DNA of 64,000 nt, taken from positions 6,089-70,088 of the forward strand of contig WTPW01002215.1 in the NCBI GenBank assembly GCA_009809945.1. The letters run 5' to 3'. The notes below the pieces were generated by a model. The model did not search any database. It was not told the origin of the DNA and was given only the letters and a program-made list of their open reading frames with translations. Source of the DNA: Gigaspora margarita (taxonomy: Eukaryota > Glomeromycota > Glomeromycetes > Diversisporales > Gigasporaceae). The translations under genes were made by a program, and so were the position numbers. Of this stretch, positions 22,801 through 34,600 are shown piece after piece (the first letter of the stretch is position 1; every line of letters begins with the position of its first letter).

Positions 22801-24058
22801 GGGAGCTTCCAGAAATCAGCTGATTTCTGGGTGGGTGGGTGGGTCAGCTGAAGTATCAGGTGTAATTCCGGCCAAAGTTGCAAAATTATTTTTGACCAAA
22901 ATTATAAATTTATTAATAATATTTAATAATTAATAACTTTCGAACTACCAGACCAATTTTGATGATTCAACTACCAAAATGATCNNNNNNNNNNNNNNNN
23001 NNNNNNNNNNNNNNNNNNNNNNNNNNNNNNNNNNNNNNNNNNNNNNNNNNNNNNNNNNNNNNNNNNNNNNNNNNNNNNNNNNNNNNNNNNNNNNNNNNNN
23101 NNNNNNNNNNNNNNNNNNNNNNNNNNNNNNNNNNNNNNNNNNNNNNNNNNNNNNNNNNNNNNNNNNNNNNNNNNNNNNNNNNNNNNNNNNNNNNNNNNNN
23201 NNNNNNNNNNNNNNNNNNNNNNNNNNNNNNNNNNNNNNNNNNNNNNNNNNNNNNNNNNNNNNNNNNNNNNNNNNNNNNNNNNNNNNNNNNNNNNNNNNNN
23301 NNNNNNNNNNNNNNNNNNNNNNNNNNNNNNNNNNNNNNNNNNNNNNNNNNNNNNNNNNNNNNNNNNNNNNNNNNNNNNNNNNNNNNNNNNNNNNNNNNNN
23401 NNNNNNNNNNNNNNNNNNNNNNNNNNNNNNNNNNNNNNNNNNNNNNNNNNNNNNNNNNNNNNNNNNNNNNNNNNNNNNNNNNNNNNNNNNNNNNNNNNNN
23501 NNNNNNNNNNNNNNNNNNNNNNNNNNNNNNNNNNNNNNNNNNNNNNNNNNNNNNNNNNNNNNNNNNNNNNNNNNNNNNNNNNNNNNNNNNNNNNNNNNNN
23601 NNNNNNNNNNNNNNNNNNNNNNNNNNNNNNNNNNNNNNNNNNNNNNNNNNNNNNNNNNNNNNNNNNNNNNNNNNNNNNNNNNNNNNNNNNNNNNNNNNNN
23701 NNNNNNNNNNNNNNNNNNNNNNNNNNNNNNNNNNNNNNNNNNNNNNNNNNNNNNNNNNNNNNNNNNNNNNNNNNNNNNNNNNNNNNNNNNNNNNNNNNNN
23801 NNNNNNNNNNNNNNNNNNNNNNNNNNNNNNNNNNNNNNNNNNNNNNNNNNNNNNNNNNNNNNNNNNNNGATCATTTTGGTAGTTGAATCATCAAAATTGG
23901 TCCAGTAGTTCAAAAGTTATTTACTATTAAATGTTATATTTAACTTTTTAATAATCGTAAAATCTGATTGGCTAATTGGGGTATCAGGTGTGGGTGGGTG
24001 GGGTAGGGGTGAGGTGGGCTCATAGTAAACAAAAATCAGCTGATTTCTGGAAGCTCCC
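22801..24058. mobile_element. Harbinger-like MITE with TTA TSD in intron 3
   Basis: Left tip GGGAGCTTCCAGAAATCAGC and right tip CTGATTTCTGGAAGCTCCC are perfect inverted repeats between TTA at 22798-22800 and 24059-24061. Inner arms (CAACTACCAAAATGATC / GATCATTTTGGTAGTTG) are also inverted, so the element is a foldback. Its middle is an 884-N gap, so an internal gene cannot be excluded. Near-identical to the arm at 1-291. Confidence 0.88.
22985..23868. other. Assembly gap (884 N)
   Basis: Run of N flanked by the two inverted arms (GATC on each side). Frames that cross it are artefacts. Confidence 0.97.
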
Positions 24059-24072
24059 TTATTATTGAATTA

Positions 24073-24464
24073 ATATACACATGTTGAATCAATGAATAAC
24101 AGGCACATATCGAGAAACAAATCTCCTGATATGTACCTATTATTCTATAGATCTGCCAAATAACTGTAGCATATCAGTAGCATATTGGTAGCATATAGGT
24201 TAGATATCAGGAGGTAGATCAATAATAGTAACATAATATTAACATACTGGGACGTCCCGGTATCTTACTCTCAGTCCAAGAGATATTCTAGTATGTTAAT
24301 ATTATGTTACTATTATTGATCTACCTCCCAATATCTAACCTATATGCTACTAATATGCTATTGATATGCTACAGTTATTTGGCGGATCTATAGAATAATG
24401 GGTACATATCAGGAGATTTGTCTCCCGATATGTACCCATTATTCATTGATTCAACCTGTGATAA
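24073..24464. mobile_element. Palindromic MITE, ~180-bp arms, in intron 3
   Basis: GTTGAATCAATGAATAA at 24080 faces its complement TTATTCATTGATTCAAC at 24443; the arms stay nearly complementary (AAATAACTGTAGCATATC, TAGATCAATAATAGTAAC) to a loop at about 24255-24280. Flanks TAATATA / TAATATT are a possible target duplication. Non-coding. Confidence 0.85.
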
Positions 24465-24607
24465 TATTATTAATTAAATATATAATTATAATATTAATAT
24501 ATAATATAATTACATAATCATAATAAATTAATATATACCATAATGTTCACAAAAAACGTGCCCGTTTTATCATAGATCTTATAATCAAGATTAAAAGAAT
24601 ATTCTAG

Positions 24608-26043
24608 ATGCAGATGGAGATAATCACTACACAATTAGATGCAGTTAAGGATTTTTTGAGCAACCTTGCTGTCCATATCCTGAACACCATTCCAGCCTTA
24701 TGATATGAGACAGATAGCAAAGCACAGGAAGCATTTGTTATCAAATTTATGAACATTGCACACCCAATTGTTGAGTCAGCAGTTCTAAGAATTTTAGAGC
24801 TTCAAGATGTAAAAATTCAAAAACAAAAGTGAATATATGAAGAGTCAATAGTTAAAGAAAAGGAAATTCTCTTAAACAAAGAAAAAGAAGAACGAGAAAA
24901 AGAAGTTCGCTTAAACAGAGAAAAAGATAAATGGGAAATAAGAAAATCACAGGAAAAAGAACAAGAATTATTAGAAAAACAGAAAATGCTCCTTGTTCTG
25001 TCTGAAGTAGGATGTACAGATTATGGCATTGAGGAGCAACTTAGCAGTATCACAAATATAGCAGATGAGAAGCCAATAGTACCTGTTGAAAATGACATTT
25101 ATGAGTCAATTCATGCTCCAAAAAATAGGTCAAATTATAAAGAGGAAATTAAAGAGAGTTTCAAAAATAAAGCTAATCCCAAATCAAAAAAAGGAAAAGC
25201 AGTATTCAGCAGTGCTAGTTTCAATACAGAAGGCTTGATGGGGTCGTCAAATTTAGAGCGGGTTCCAGTACAGAACACAGTAAATAGGACAACTCGAATC
25301 ACCTTTTGGGACATGCCAGCAAAGAGTAGAACAAACAACTTGCACAAATTCATCAGTAACTTCGGTCAAATTGAAAATTCTCAAAGATTCTTTAACAGAA
25401 ATGGTTACTCTAGGCTTGAGCTTGAGGTGAGGCTCTTGTCTAACAAAACAACTCAACTTCAAAATACTTGGGCACTCCTACAAAACAATGAAGCTCTAAC
25501 TCGCATTACAGTAAGAGAGAGAGGCAAGGATTTGCTCAGAGAAAGGCGAAAAATATCAGCAAAATTATGTGTTCTCCCAAAAAACACAAATGAAGTAATC
25601 TTAACGCAAAGATGGTATATATCTTCAAGAACAAAAATGGATATCAAAGAGGCTCAGCTTTGGTTAAATTTGAAAGTGAAGAGGACAGATGTAAAGCTCT
25701 CAAAACCAAGGTCAAATATTTATACACACAGCTTGCCTGGGCCCAAGAAGATGTTAACATGACAAGTACGGCAAGAAAACAAGAACCAAAAATGGGCATA
25801 GCTCATATCCAACAAGCAGAAAGCAAAAAAATGCGAAAAGAAGTACCTGTACTACATGAAGAGCTAAATAACAAAGACTTGTTAATTGAGATCCTCAATA
25901 GACTGACCCGTTTAGAGGAATCAGACAGGTCCAACAATCCTGCACGGCAAAATTTTTACTTACAGAGAAAGAGTTACACCCATCAAAAAGAAAACGTCCA
26001 TGGGGAAAGGGAAAAAATCAGGTACAGAGCAAACTGCTTCTAA
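24608..26043 (+). pseudogene. LINE ORF1 (RNA-binding protein), broken
   Basis: Starts MQMEIITTQLDAV. Stops at 24701 (TGA) and near 24830, then a highly charged coiled-coil stretch (EKEEREKEVRLNREK, 24840-24980). Two RRM-like segments follow: RITFWDMP..FISNFGQIE, and RGSALVKFESEEDRC, which has the RNP1-like core. The second is in another frame, so there is a 1-nt frameshift near 25625. ORF1 proteins of LINEs bind the element RNA in the RNP. No CCHC knuckles were seen. ORF2 follows only a few bases later (26052). Confidence 0.75.
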
Positions 26044-26051
26044 TTGTAGCC

Positions 26052-29000
26052 TTGGGCATCTCTAACGAATACTGCAACACAGAAAAAATATGTTGCAAAG
26101 AAGAGGACGAGGAGAAGAGAAACAACCTAGTAACAATAGCATTCCACAACATAAACAGGATTAAATCAGACAATACCAAACTTGAAATCCTCTTGGACTT
26201 TGCAGAAGAGAAAAAAATTGACATTGTTGGTCTATGTGAAACAAACATTCAGGAAAAGGAGAGTCAATGGTTGATTAAGAAAGAAGAGAAATACAAAGGC
26301 TTTAGGGCATCAGCAGAAGAAGAAAAGAAAAAAGGTCCGGCGTAGCATTAATCATATACAAAAGAGTTAAAAATTATCTGGCCAGAGTATTTAGATGGAC
26401 ATCATATCTGATCGAAGCGAATTTGGTGTTCAAAAATAAAACATGATATCTTTTCGTCGTTTATATTCCACCTAATGATCAAGAAGTTGAGAAAGAACTT
26501 TGTAAAAAATTAGTTATTCGAATCGAGCAAGTTCAACGCAGTGACAAAGCAAAGGTTCTGTTCATGGGAGATTTTAATACAGAAGCAAGTAACACTTTAC
26601 TAAATAGTAAAAAAGCGCAAATAGGGCTAAATAGAAGAAGCCTCCCACAGAAGTTAGTAGATAAAGGGTTTAAAAACACCCATACGCACTTAGACATAGG
26701 CTCTAGCAGGATAACACATAAGGGTCTAAAAAAGGATTCTGAAATTGACTACATCTGGTTGTCACAAAACTGGCATACTGAGTTAATAAGGTGTAAGATT
26801 CAGGATATGAACCTGTATACAAACAGTGACTATCATATGATTTTGGCTTGGTTGGTCTACAGAGCACACTATAGCAACCAAAGTAAAGCGCAAAGGCGAA
26901 GGGCAAAAAGCAAAAAAATTTGCATAGATACAGAGAAAATTATAGAGGATGATTGGATTGCCTTTGCAAAAAGAACATGAAATATTGAAGTCTGCGTGCA
27001 ACAAAAGAAAAACCTCTTCAAATAATGGTGGCAGGACGGAAAAGGACCCCTTTTCACAAGAAATTTTAGATCTGGAATGGGATATGCTCGAGTCAAGTAT
27101 AAGGACAGCAGCAAACAAAATGCTACCAAAGAAACAGTTTACGGCATCAAAATCGAAGGAAACAAATGAAGATCATGACTGCAATCTGTGAAAATTGTCC
27201 AAACGGTTAAATAGGCTTTGCAGAAAAGAAAAAAAGAACAATGGAGCTGTACTAAATGCTAATGACAAAGAGGAATTGGAAGATGTCCTAACCATGATTA
27301 AGTCAGAACTAGACGAAGAATTTTGCTCTGAAGGCGATACAGATATATGGTCCACTAACACATATGAGCATTTAGAGCAGTTGGCACAGTTAGTTAAAAC
27401 AGTTTAGAAGAAAATGAATCTGCTAAGAGCAGAGAAGAAAATTAGAGAAAGCATTGAAGAACACTGTGAAAGAATAGTAACAAATCGAAAACTTATGTTG
27501 AATAGTATCTTAGAGAGGCCAACTAGAAAAATTAAAATTGACAGGGCATGCGAGGAATTGGGAGATGACTTTAGGCTATTCACAAATGAAAAAGATGTTC
27601 TAAACAAAGTAGAGACACACTTTAATGAACAATTCAGGAAAAGAAACTTTAACGTTAGTAAGCTGCGAGGTGTATAGAAAGAACAATACAAACCCAGAGA
27701 AGAAATAGAAGAAGAATGGTACGACCAAGTATCAAATAAAATTATACTAGCAGAATGGGAACACACTCTTTTGACAACATGAAACACTTCAGCCCCTGGG
27801 ATTTTAGGCATCATATATCCAATCCTAAAGCATATTGAAAAGTTTACAAAGCAATTCTGCATTGACCTAATGTCGAAGTGTTTAACTAGCGGCAAGATAC
27901 CAATGAAATAGAAGCTAGGTCTTTTATATCCTATTCCAAAAAAGGAGGAGTGAAATTTCAATTTGAACAATGTTCGCCCCATTGTACTGCTAAAAACATT
28001 AAGGAAAATTTTAAATAAAGTCATCATGCAAAGGCTAGATCACATATTTAAAGAAAGAGGGATACTGAAAGGTCCGAACTTCGCAGGTCTGTCAGGAGAA
28101 AGTACTGAAGATCCAATTCACATTTTGAATTGTATAACTGAAGAGGCCAGAGAAAAGCAAAAAGAAGCATGGGTATTGTTTCAGGATATACAAAAAGCTT
28201 TTGATTCCATAAGCATGTCCTCTCTAGAACTAGCACTCAAAAGAATCAAGTTGCCCAAAAATCTGTGCAAATATATTTTAAACCTCTACCAAAAAAGACA
28301 ATTCGAAATCATAACCGCATTCAGAAACACAAACCAAATTACAGTAGATGATGGTATAGATCAGGAAGAGGTTTTATCTCCCTTGGTCTGGTGTATCTAC
28401 TATGATCCGCTCTTGTGTAAGATGCAAAATAACAAGAAATGGGATTATAAAATTGCAGTTAGGTGGCCGCTAGACCTGCGTAACTCTAGAGTTAAGGAAA
28501 TATCATGGCGCCAATTAGTCCTGGCTTATGCGGACAATACAACTTGGATTGCCAAGTCCAAAGAAGAATTAGAGGAAATATTAGAACTGGCTAATGAATT
28601 TTATGACCTGAACGACATTAAAATTAATAAGAAGAAATCAGAATTGGTAGTTATAAATGGAACCAAGCAACTAGCAGACCAGGACCATAGAATTTGTACC
28701 AGGAATGGAACTGAGGCAATTGCAAAGTTAAAGGATAACCTAGCAAAATTTCTTGGTGTATAGGTTTCTGAAAAGAATGGGAAAAACTGTAGTATAAAGC
28801 TAGTAGAACAAGAAATCCACGGGCTTGTAAGAACATTAAGGAAAAAGAAAGTATCTGTAGGGCACTTACAATATATTAACAACAAAGTTTTAATTCTAAG
28901 AATAGAGTATAAATTAAAATGCCATATAGTAAACAAGCAGGTTTGTGACTGTCTGCACAGACCATAGTTAATGCTAGTCAAAAGTAAGTCCGGGCTAGCA

Positions 29001-31143
29001 AGATCTACTGCAAGTGGAATACTGCACTACCGCAATCTCTTGGGCTTTAGAACTATATGGCAGACAAGACTCGCACAGCAGATAACAAGTCTGATCGTAA
29101 GATTAAATAACACAGGAATTGAGGAACAGTTACGTGGATCAGGCTTAGACAAGCCTAGTTAGACAGCAAATACAAGGAGTGTATAACACTGTAGAGCAAT
29201 AGTAGAATTAAAAGGAGCGAGTTCAGGTTTAATTATAATGCCAAGCTGATACAAGAAGCAAAAGCACTTAAAATAAACGTAGAATATAAGGACATAGAAG
29301 AGATATTAAGGTTAGGGCCATGTCATTAATCATCTGATTATTTTTTATCAGAGGTCTACCCCCTCCCTCTTCTTTAATATATATATAGTCAGGTTCTTAT
29401 ATGTAATTTCAACTTTTTTACCCCTCCTCTCCCTAAAAAATCACCTGATTTTTGTCACTCCCCTTAGCAGACGAAACTTCCAAAGAAATACGGTCATTGT
29501 TAAATGCGAACGAAAGGAAAAGGTTCCTGAAGAACCGCAACAACTACTAGATAGTTGTGGAACAACTGATCAGTTGGGACGGAATGCAGCTTTTGACATG
29601 GACACAACTGCAGAAACTTAAAGGCCTTAGTGGTTGTAGGAAAAAGCCCTTTTGGTTCCAAAAAATAGAGGAGCTACTTATCCAAAACAGGGCGATAAGA
29701 GAACTAAAGCCATGCTATATATTGGAACACAGAAATAGCTGGATTACCCAACCTACTCTACTGCCTATCTCGAACGACAAAAGAAAACTGGAATAGATTG
29801 TGTTCGGTAATGACAGAGGAGAAATAGAGATAGCCAGAATTAAGAAAAAATTAAAAAAAGAAGTCCTAGAAGTTGAGCATCGGGTTAGAGAAAATGAAAA
29901 TAATGAACTTTTAATTTAGTGCTCAGGGTGTCAACTGGACAAAGCAGCTCCCGAAGGGTTATGTCTCCTCAAGAAGAAATTTCGTGAAAACAAAAGGGCT
30001 TTGAAAAAAGGAATAATTAAAAAGAAAGAAGCAAGCAAAGCATTTTGTGAAATTCCAATTAATGCTCTTCATACGTCTAACAGATCGCAAGAACTTGGTT
30101 TGATAGACATGGCCAAGGACGTAAAAGTAATTGTCGAAACAGTAACAGGAGCAATAATTGACAAGTACATTTCAGAGCAAGAGTGCAGAAGTGAGTTTAA
30201 AAAAATTGCACGCGATGTAGCGAGAAGTCAAAAATTAGGTATATACACGGATGGCTCTCTAGAAGTGTTAGAGAATAGTATCTAGCCATGAAGAATGGGA
30301 ATAGGCTAGATCATTCTTAATGAACAGGGCCAAGCCAACCCTCGAATATTAGCACAATTCGCTGAAGCATTACAGGATTGGCTGTTCTCAACCAGAGCAG
30401 AATTAGCTGCAATAGGGGCAGCACTTTTAGTAATGCCACAAAAATGTAAAATTAACGTTTATACTGATAGTGCTAATGCTATTAGTATAATTAAAAAGAT
30501 ACGATTTGATCAGAAAAAGTCAAAAATATTGAAGCTTAAAAACGGAAGTATTTTAGCATTGATTATAGATCTCATCGAACACAAGAAGTTAGATGTCAAG
30601 TTTGTTAAGGTAAAAGGTCATGATGGAGTATATTTTAACGAGCAGACAGACAAGCTGGCAAAAGAAGGTTGTAGGGGGGAAAGGTTTGTTCATTGGAACG
30701 TAGATTGGTCAAGGATGTTAAAAGTGATACCGAGATGGAAAAGGCATATAATAGATGTCCCTATTAGAGGGTTAGTAGATAGTATTACAAACATATATTA
30801 TAGTCTAGAATGGTTAAAAACAAGTAGTATAGATGAATTAGTAAACAAAAATAATGGAGATATTGTAATTGATTGGAAGGAAATTTGGCAGAATATCAAA
30901 GAAACTGCAGAAACAAAATATAGAAGTATGGAAAATAGTAGGAAGTGGGTTTTTGATACAAAGTGTCTAAACAATTTATTGCTGACTTTAAGCATTCTAC
31001 ACCGAAGAAACCCGGTGTTGTATCCAAGTGCCACCTGCATAGCATGTAAACATGAAATAGAAGAATTGGACCATTTAGCAAGTTGCGAAATCTACAAAAG
31101 TTTTTGGAAGAAAATCGAGCTCGAATCCGCAAAATCATCTTAA
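26052..31143 (+). pseudogene. LINE ORF2: endonuclease - reverse transcriptase - RNase H
   Basis: Endonuclease (EEP/APE): HNINR, GLCETN (26235), MGDFN (26564), IDYIWLS and SDYH (26825). Reverse transcriptase: NNVRPIVLL, FQDIQKAFD (about 28178), DQEEVLSPL, and the catalytic box YADN at 28527-28538, where YADD is required; the second Asp has become Asn (GAC AAT). RNase H: YTDGS (30244), TRAELAAI, VYTDSANAI and NEQTDKLA, so all four acidic residues are present. C-terminal CIAC..H..C knuckle near 31040-31095. Several frameshifts (26335 and others) and stops. A 149-bp MITE sits between RT and RNase H; removing it restores EEILRLADETSKE in frame. ORF2 nicks the target and copies the RNA at the nick. 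Confidence 0.9.
29315..29463. mobile_element. 149-bp TTA MITE inside LINE ORF2
   Basis: Tips GGGCCATGTCATTAATCATC and (complement of right) GGGGAGTGACAAAAATCAGG lie between TTA at 29312-29314 and 29464-29466. Excision leaves a continuous reading frame, so the borders are firm. A sister copy lies at 36273-36422 in the opposite orientation. Harbinger-like by target. Confidence 0.92.
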
Positions 31144-32615
31144 ATGAACCAATCACATCCAGTAGGAATTGAAAAGGCAAAAACTGAGAAGAAGATCCAT
31201 CAGCTGATATTACGAGCATAGAAGCAACACTAATAGGTCCCACAAGCCAATCAGTTTAGAAAACCGCATAAACTGTATAAGAGGAGTGTTCTTTACCTCT
31301 AACGATTTAAGCAAAGAAGAGGTAACTACTTAGAAAAAGTACTTATACGAGCTCAGAAGAGCGTTCAAAAGAGATATTTGGCCCTTTAAGTGTGAGATCA
31401 TTAATGACTGGGAGAAGAATCATGACATTACGGCCAAGAAAAAAAGAGAAAAATCCTCAAGAAGCAAAACCAAGAAGAAGGAGCCGGGCAAAAAGGCCGC
31501 TAAGCGAGTAAATATAGAACACACGGCAGAAAAGAACATAGTATGGTCTAGGGTAGAGAAACAGATAACAAATTTGATCCAAACTAATGTGAAACCTAGG
31601 TGGTCTGGTCTCTACAGACCACTAATTAAATGAACATAGACACAATCTTGACAAGGCTAGCAACCACCGTCCACTGACCCAAGAGAGTACCTTTAGCAAG
31701 TTGAAGTCCTAAGGATAGGAAAAAGGTTGCTGTGGTAGATCACATCTGGGCACTTTAAAGCAGCTGGGTGAGTCTTTATATAGAAAAAGAAGGGTTTAAG
31801 GCAGTAGTTAAAAACCTTTGTATTAGATTTTATACATTCTTTAGTCAATAAAGGCAGGATTGCCAAAAAAAAATATATATATATACCATAATAAATTAAT
31901 ATATAATTATAGTAACTTCAATAAATATGAAGCAATCGTCCCCGATTAAATGCATACCTTGGATCTTGGCCTCTTCAAGTATATGCTAGACTTTACTAAA
32001 GAGCTTTTACTTGAGCAGTGTGAGAGCCAAGTAATTCAAAATTTTGAACAATGATTAACGTTGATTCCTAGATTCCACGGCCTCAAAATAATGAAGAATA
32101 TATCTAACATAATAAGTTTAATAGCCGATGAACTGCGAAATATAATGAAAATAATAATCTTTGCCCTAGATAATCTATACAATAATTATGAAAGACCGGG
32201 TGTTAGTAATAAGCAGTTATGTCAGGTTTACTACAAGTTCCTTCGAATGTATATGGCCACTTGAAAAGAATCGTTTACAAATGATTCTTGTAATCAGCTT
32301 CAAGTAAAACAAATACTTATCTTTACAAATGCTTTATTACAGTATTAATATATAATATCATAGACATTTATTATGGATTGGGCCCAAGAATTCATTGCAA
32401 TATTTTCAAAATATTCTCGAAGTGGCCTCCAACTCCCAAAACTACATTCTTGGTACTATCATATAATACCTGCAATTAAAGAATATGGATCAGTAAATAG
32501 CATGTCCACGGAAACATATAAAATACTTCATAAGATTTATGTCAAAAATCCCTACCGCATGTCAAACAAAAAAGAATATATGAAACAAATAATAAATACG
32601 GTAGGCTGAAAAAGT

Positions 32616-32732
32616 GACCAAATTGGCAAAAAAATTTGCGTCACGAAAAATTAATTATCATGAATTATCGATGCATTGATAATTCATAGTAATTAATTTT
32701 TCGTGATGCAAATTTTTTTGCCAATTTGGTCC
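32616..32732. repeat. Near-perfect palindrome in intron 5 of the Plavaka-like gene
   Basis: GACCAAATTGGCAAAAAAAT at the left is mirrored by ATTTTTTTGCCAATTTGGTC at the right, with AATTAATTAT..ATAATTAATT-like arms to a central ATGCAT. It lies inside intron 32601-32786. A small MITE is likely; the target duplication is unclear. Confidence 0.85.
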
Positions 32733-33571
32733 CTATTCATATATATTAAATAAAATGGCTATATATCGCTAATAATCGATATATAGGTTAAAAGAAAAAA
32801 GTTAACCAAAAAAGAAGTTTCCGAAAGGAAATAAAGAACAAAAGGGTTCGGAAAGCGGTTGTGGACAATAAATTTAGAAGATCTTGATGACTTCCTCAAA
32901 AAAAATAAAGACATAGACTCTTTACAAAAAGAAGATTTGCAAAACCTGCTAACCGGCCTCGACGAATTTTTTGAAAAGGAATCAAGTATATCAATTGACG
33001 ATGGTGCACGAATGGAATTTTTTGCATCAGCAGCTTTAGATAGCACTGATATTATTTGTGCTACTACGAAATTTCACGGAAAACCTATGTTTTCTAATGT
33101 TGTAATAAGTGCTAAAGTTGATGAAAAAGATATAAATTGGTATGGCTTAGTAAGTAATATTCGCATTATCTGATTCTGCATATATATATAATATAATAAG
33201 TATATTAATAATAATGAGTAATAATGAAAGCAAAACAAGCACGAATATAGACAATATTATCATTACATCACGAGTAATTATATACTAATATAATAATTAT
33301 ATATTAATTTTCAGGTATTGCTAATACTTAAGTTTTACCGAGCGGTAGACAGAGAACCNCATGAATTCNTGCTTGTTNNGTGGTATGAAGAAGAGGGCGA
33401 ACTGTGGAAATGCNCTAAATTAAAATTAATTAAGTATTACAGTTGTATTCCCATAGAAAGTATAGACAAAACCGTTCATATTGTTCCAAGATTTGATAAG
33501 ACAAATGAATATTTAATGAACATTTACATGTTCTAATAAAATTAAAGAGTTTATCATTAATCAATTTAAAC

Positions 33572-33709
33572 ATATGTGCTACAATGCAATAAATAAATGC
33601 ATATAGATATACATCAGATAAATTAATATCCGATATAAATATATGTGCTACAATGCAATAAATAGATGCATATCGATATGCATCAGATAAATTAATATCT
33701 GATATAAAT
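33572..33709 (+). repeat. Tandem duplication, 69 bp x 2
   Basis: Copies 33572-33640 and 33641-33709 share ATATGTGCTACAATGCAATA and CATCAGATAAATTAATATC. It lies just after the stop of the Plavaka-like gene. Confidence 0.85.
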
Positions 33710-33785
33710 CAATAAATAGATATAAATTGCATGGTAACACAGAAAATCATATCGATATATATCAGTAAAAGATAAATATCAAAAC

Positions 33786-34129
33786 ATATCGATATATACC
33801 GGTAAATGATAAATATCGTTAAATAACTAATTATCGATATATATCGATTATATTAATATCGATATAAATCATTTATTAGATTCATATCGCAATGTAGCAA
33901 ACCTATTACTATTGATATATAGCGATATTTTGTTAATTGTCGATATATATCAAATATTTTTAATAGGTTATATATCAATAAATAACAAATATCGCTATAT
34001 GTCGATAGTAATAGGTCTGCTAGATTGCGATATGAATCTAATAAATGATTTATATCGATATTAATATAATTGATATATATCGATAATTAGTTATTTAACG
34101 ATATTTATCATTTACCGGTATATATCGTT
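33786..34129. mobile_element. ATCGATATAT-rich foldback element
   Basis: ATATCGATATATACCGGTAA on the left pairs with TTACCGGTATATATCG on the right, and arms stay complementary through GTTAAATAACTAATTATCG to a loop near 33955. No frame. Confidence 0.8.
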
Positions 34130-34600
34130 TTTTAGTTATGTATCATTACATAACCTAAATTATCGATATATGCCATTATTTTCTAATCAATATGCATCGA
34201 TTTATTGCTGTATATCGATATATATCTATATAAAAAATTTTCTGATGTTTGTATATTATGTGATGATTTTGCATTGTTTTGCATTGTTTTTCGAATTTTC
34301 AAAATTTTTAAAAAATAAATTAANGATATACATATTCANANAATNANNCTTTTTTANAGATTTTNNCACAGTATNGCAATTTAATATAAAATTTTATATT
34401 TATTTATTATTATTATACATTATATTTTACATTTATTAAATATACATTTTTAATTAATATTANATACTTTATTATATATTACATTATTAGTATTATTTAC
34501 ATTATTACAAATATTTTAAGCTACATTCGCATTTCATCGCATCTATTTCTATTACTAATACAAAAAACTAGCCCTATTTTAAACTACTTTTGCACTTCAT
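34130..34600. other. AT-rich spacer with many ambiguous bases
   Basis: Ambiguous N calls cluster at 34324-34375, suggesting a collapsed repeat. No gene or clear repeat border. Confidence 0.4.

Larger units (their letters stand above)
24538..31886 (+). mobile_element. Full-length non-LTR retrotransposon (LINE), 19-bp TSD
   Basis: The 19-mer CATAATAAATTAATATATA occurs at 24519-24537 and 31887-31905, directly outside the element; the 3' end is an A-run plus TA repeats (31866-31886). Inside are ORF1 and ORF2 in the usual order. Excluding a 149-bp MITE plus its TTA, the length is about 7.2 kb. APE endonuclease, RT and RNase H in one ORF2 fit the I/Tad group of LINEs; the clade was not tested. Both ORFs are broken, so it cannot move itself. 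Confidence 0.93.
21298..33536 (+). pseudogene. Plavaka-like (CACTA-related) transposase gene, 7 exons, stops in frame
   Basis: Exons: 21298-21489 (C2H2 finger CDYC..H..KH), 21552-21629, 21689-22782, 31913-32303, 32364-32600, 32787-33149 and 33315-33536. All junctions are GT..AG and in phase, giving about 858 codons. Landmarks: EAYCEFMEIVNKYQLS, PFPLSTKMGKEFLD, ILYSDATTLD, HPIFLSLGNIPN, ALIGYLP, RRPCHSCL, MHTLDLGLFKYM, KLHSWYYHI, KNPYRMSNKK, FYRAVDRE and HIVPRFD. These match, from memory, the zinc-finger plus Plavaka-type transposase proteins expanded in AM fungi. Seven in-frame stops (22061 TGA, 22202 TAG, 22604 TAA, 31947 TAA, 32052 TGA, 32262 TGA, 32832 TAA) but no frameshift. Ambiguous bases occur in exons 1-3 and 7. 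Intron 3 is 9,130 bp because it holds three transposons. Whether it is a mobile copy or a former host gene is open; no terminal repeats were seen. Confidence 0.8.

Noticed and set aside
22945..23913. Two >300-codon frames on both strands
   Set aside because: Both are created by the 884-N gap inside a MITE.
24519..31905. Endogenous retrovirus or LTR element
   Set aside because: No LTRs, protease or integrase; an APE-type endonuclease, poly(A)/TA tail and 19-bp duplication identify a non-LTR retrotransposon.
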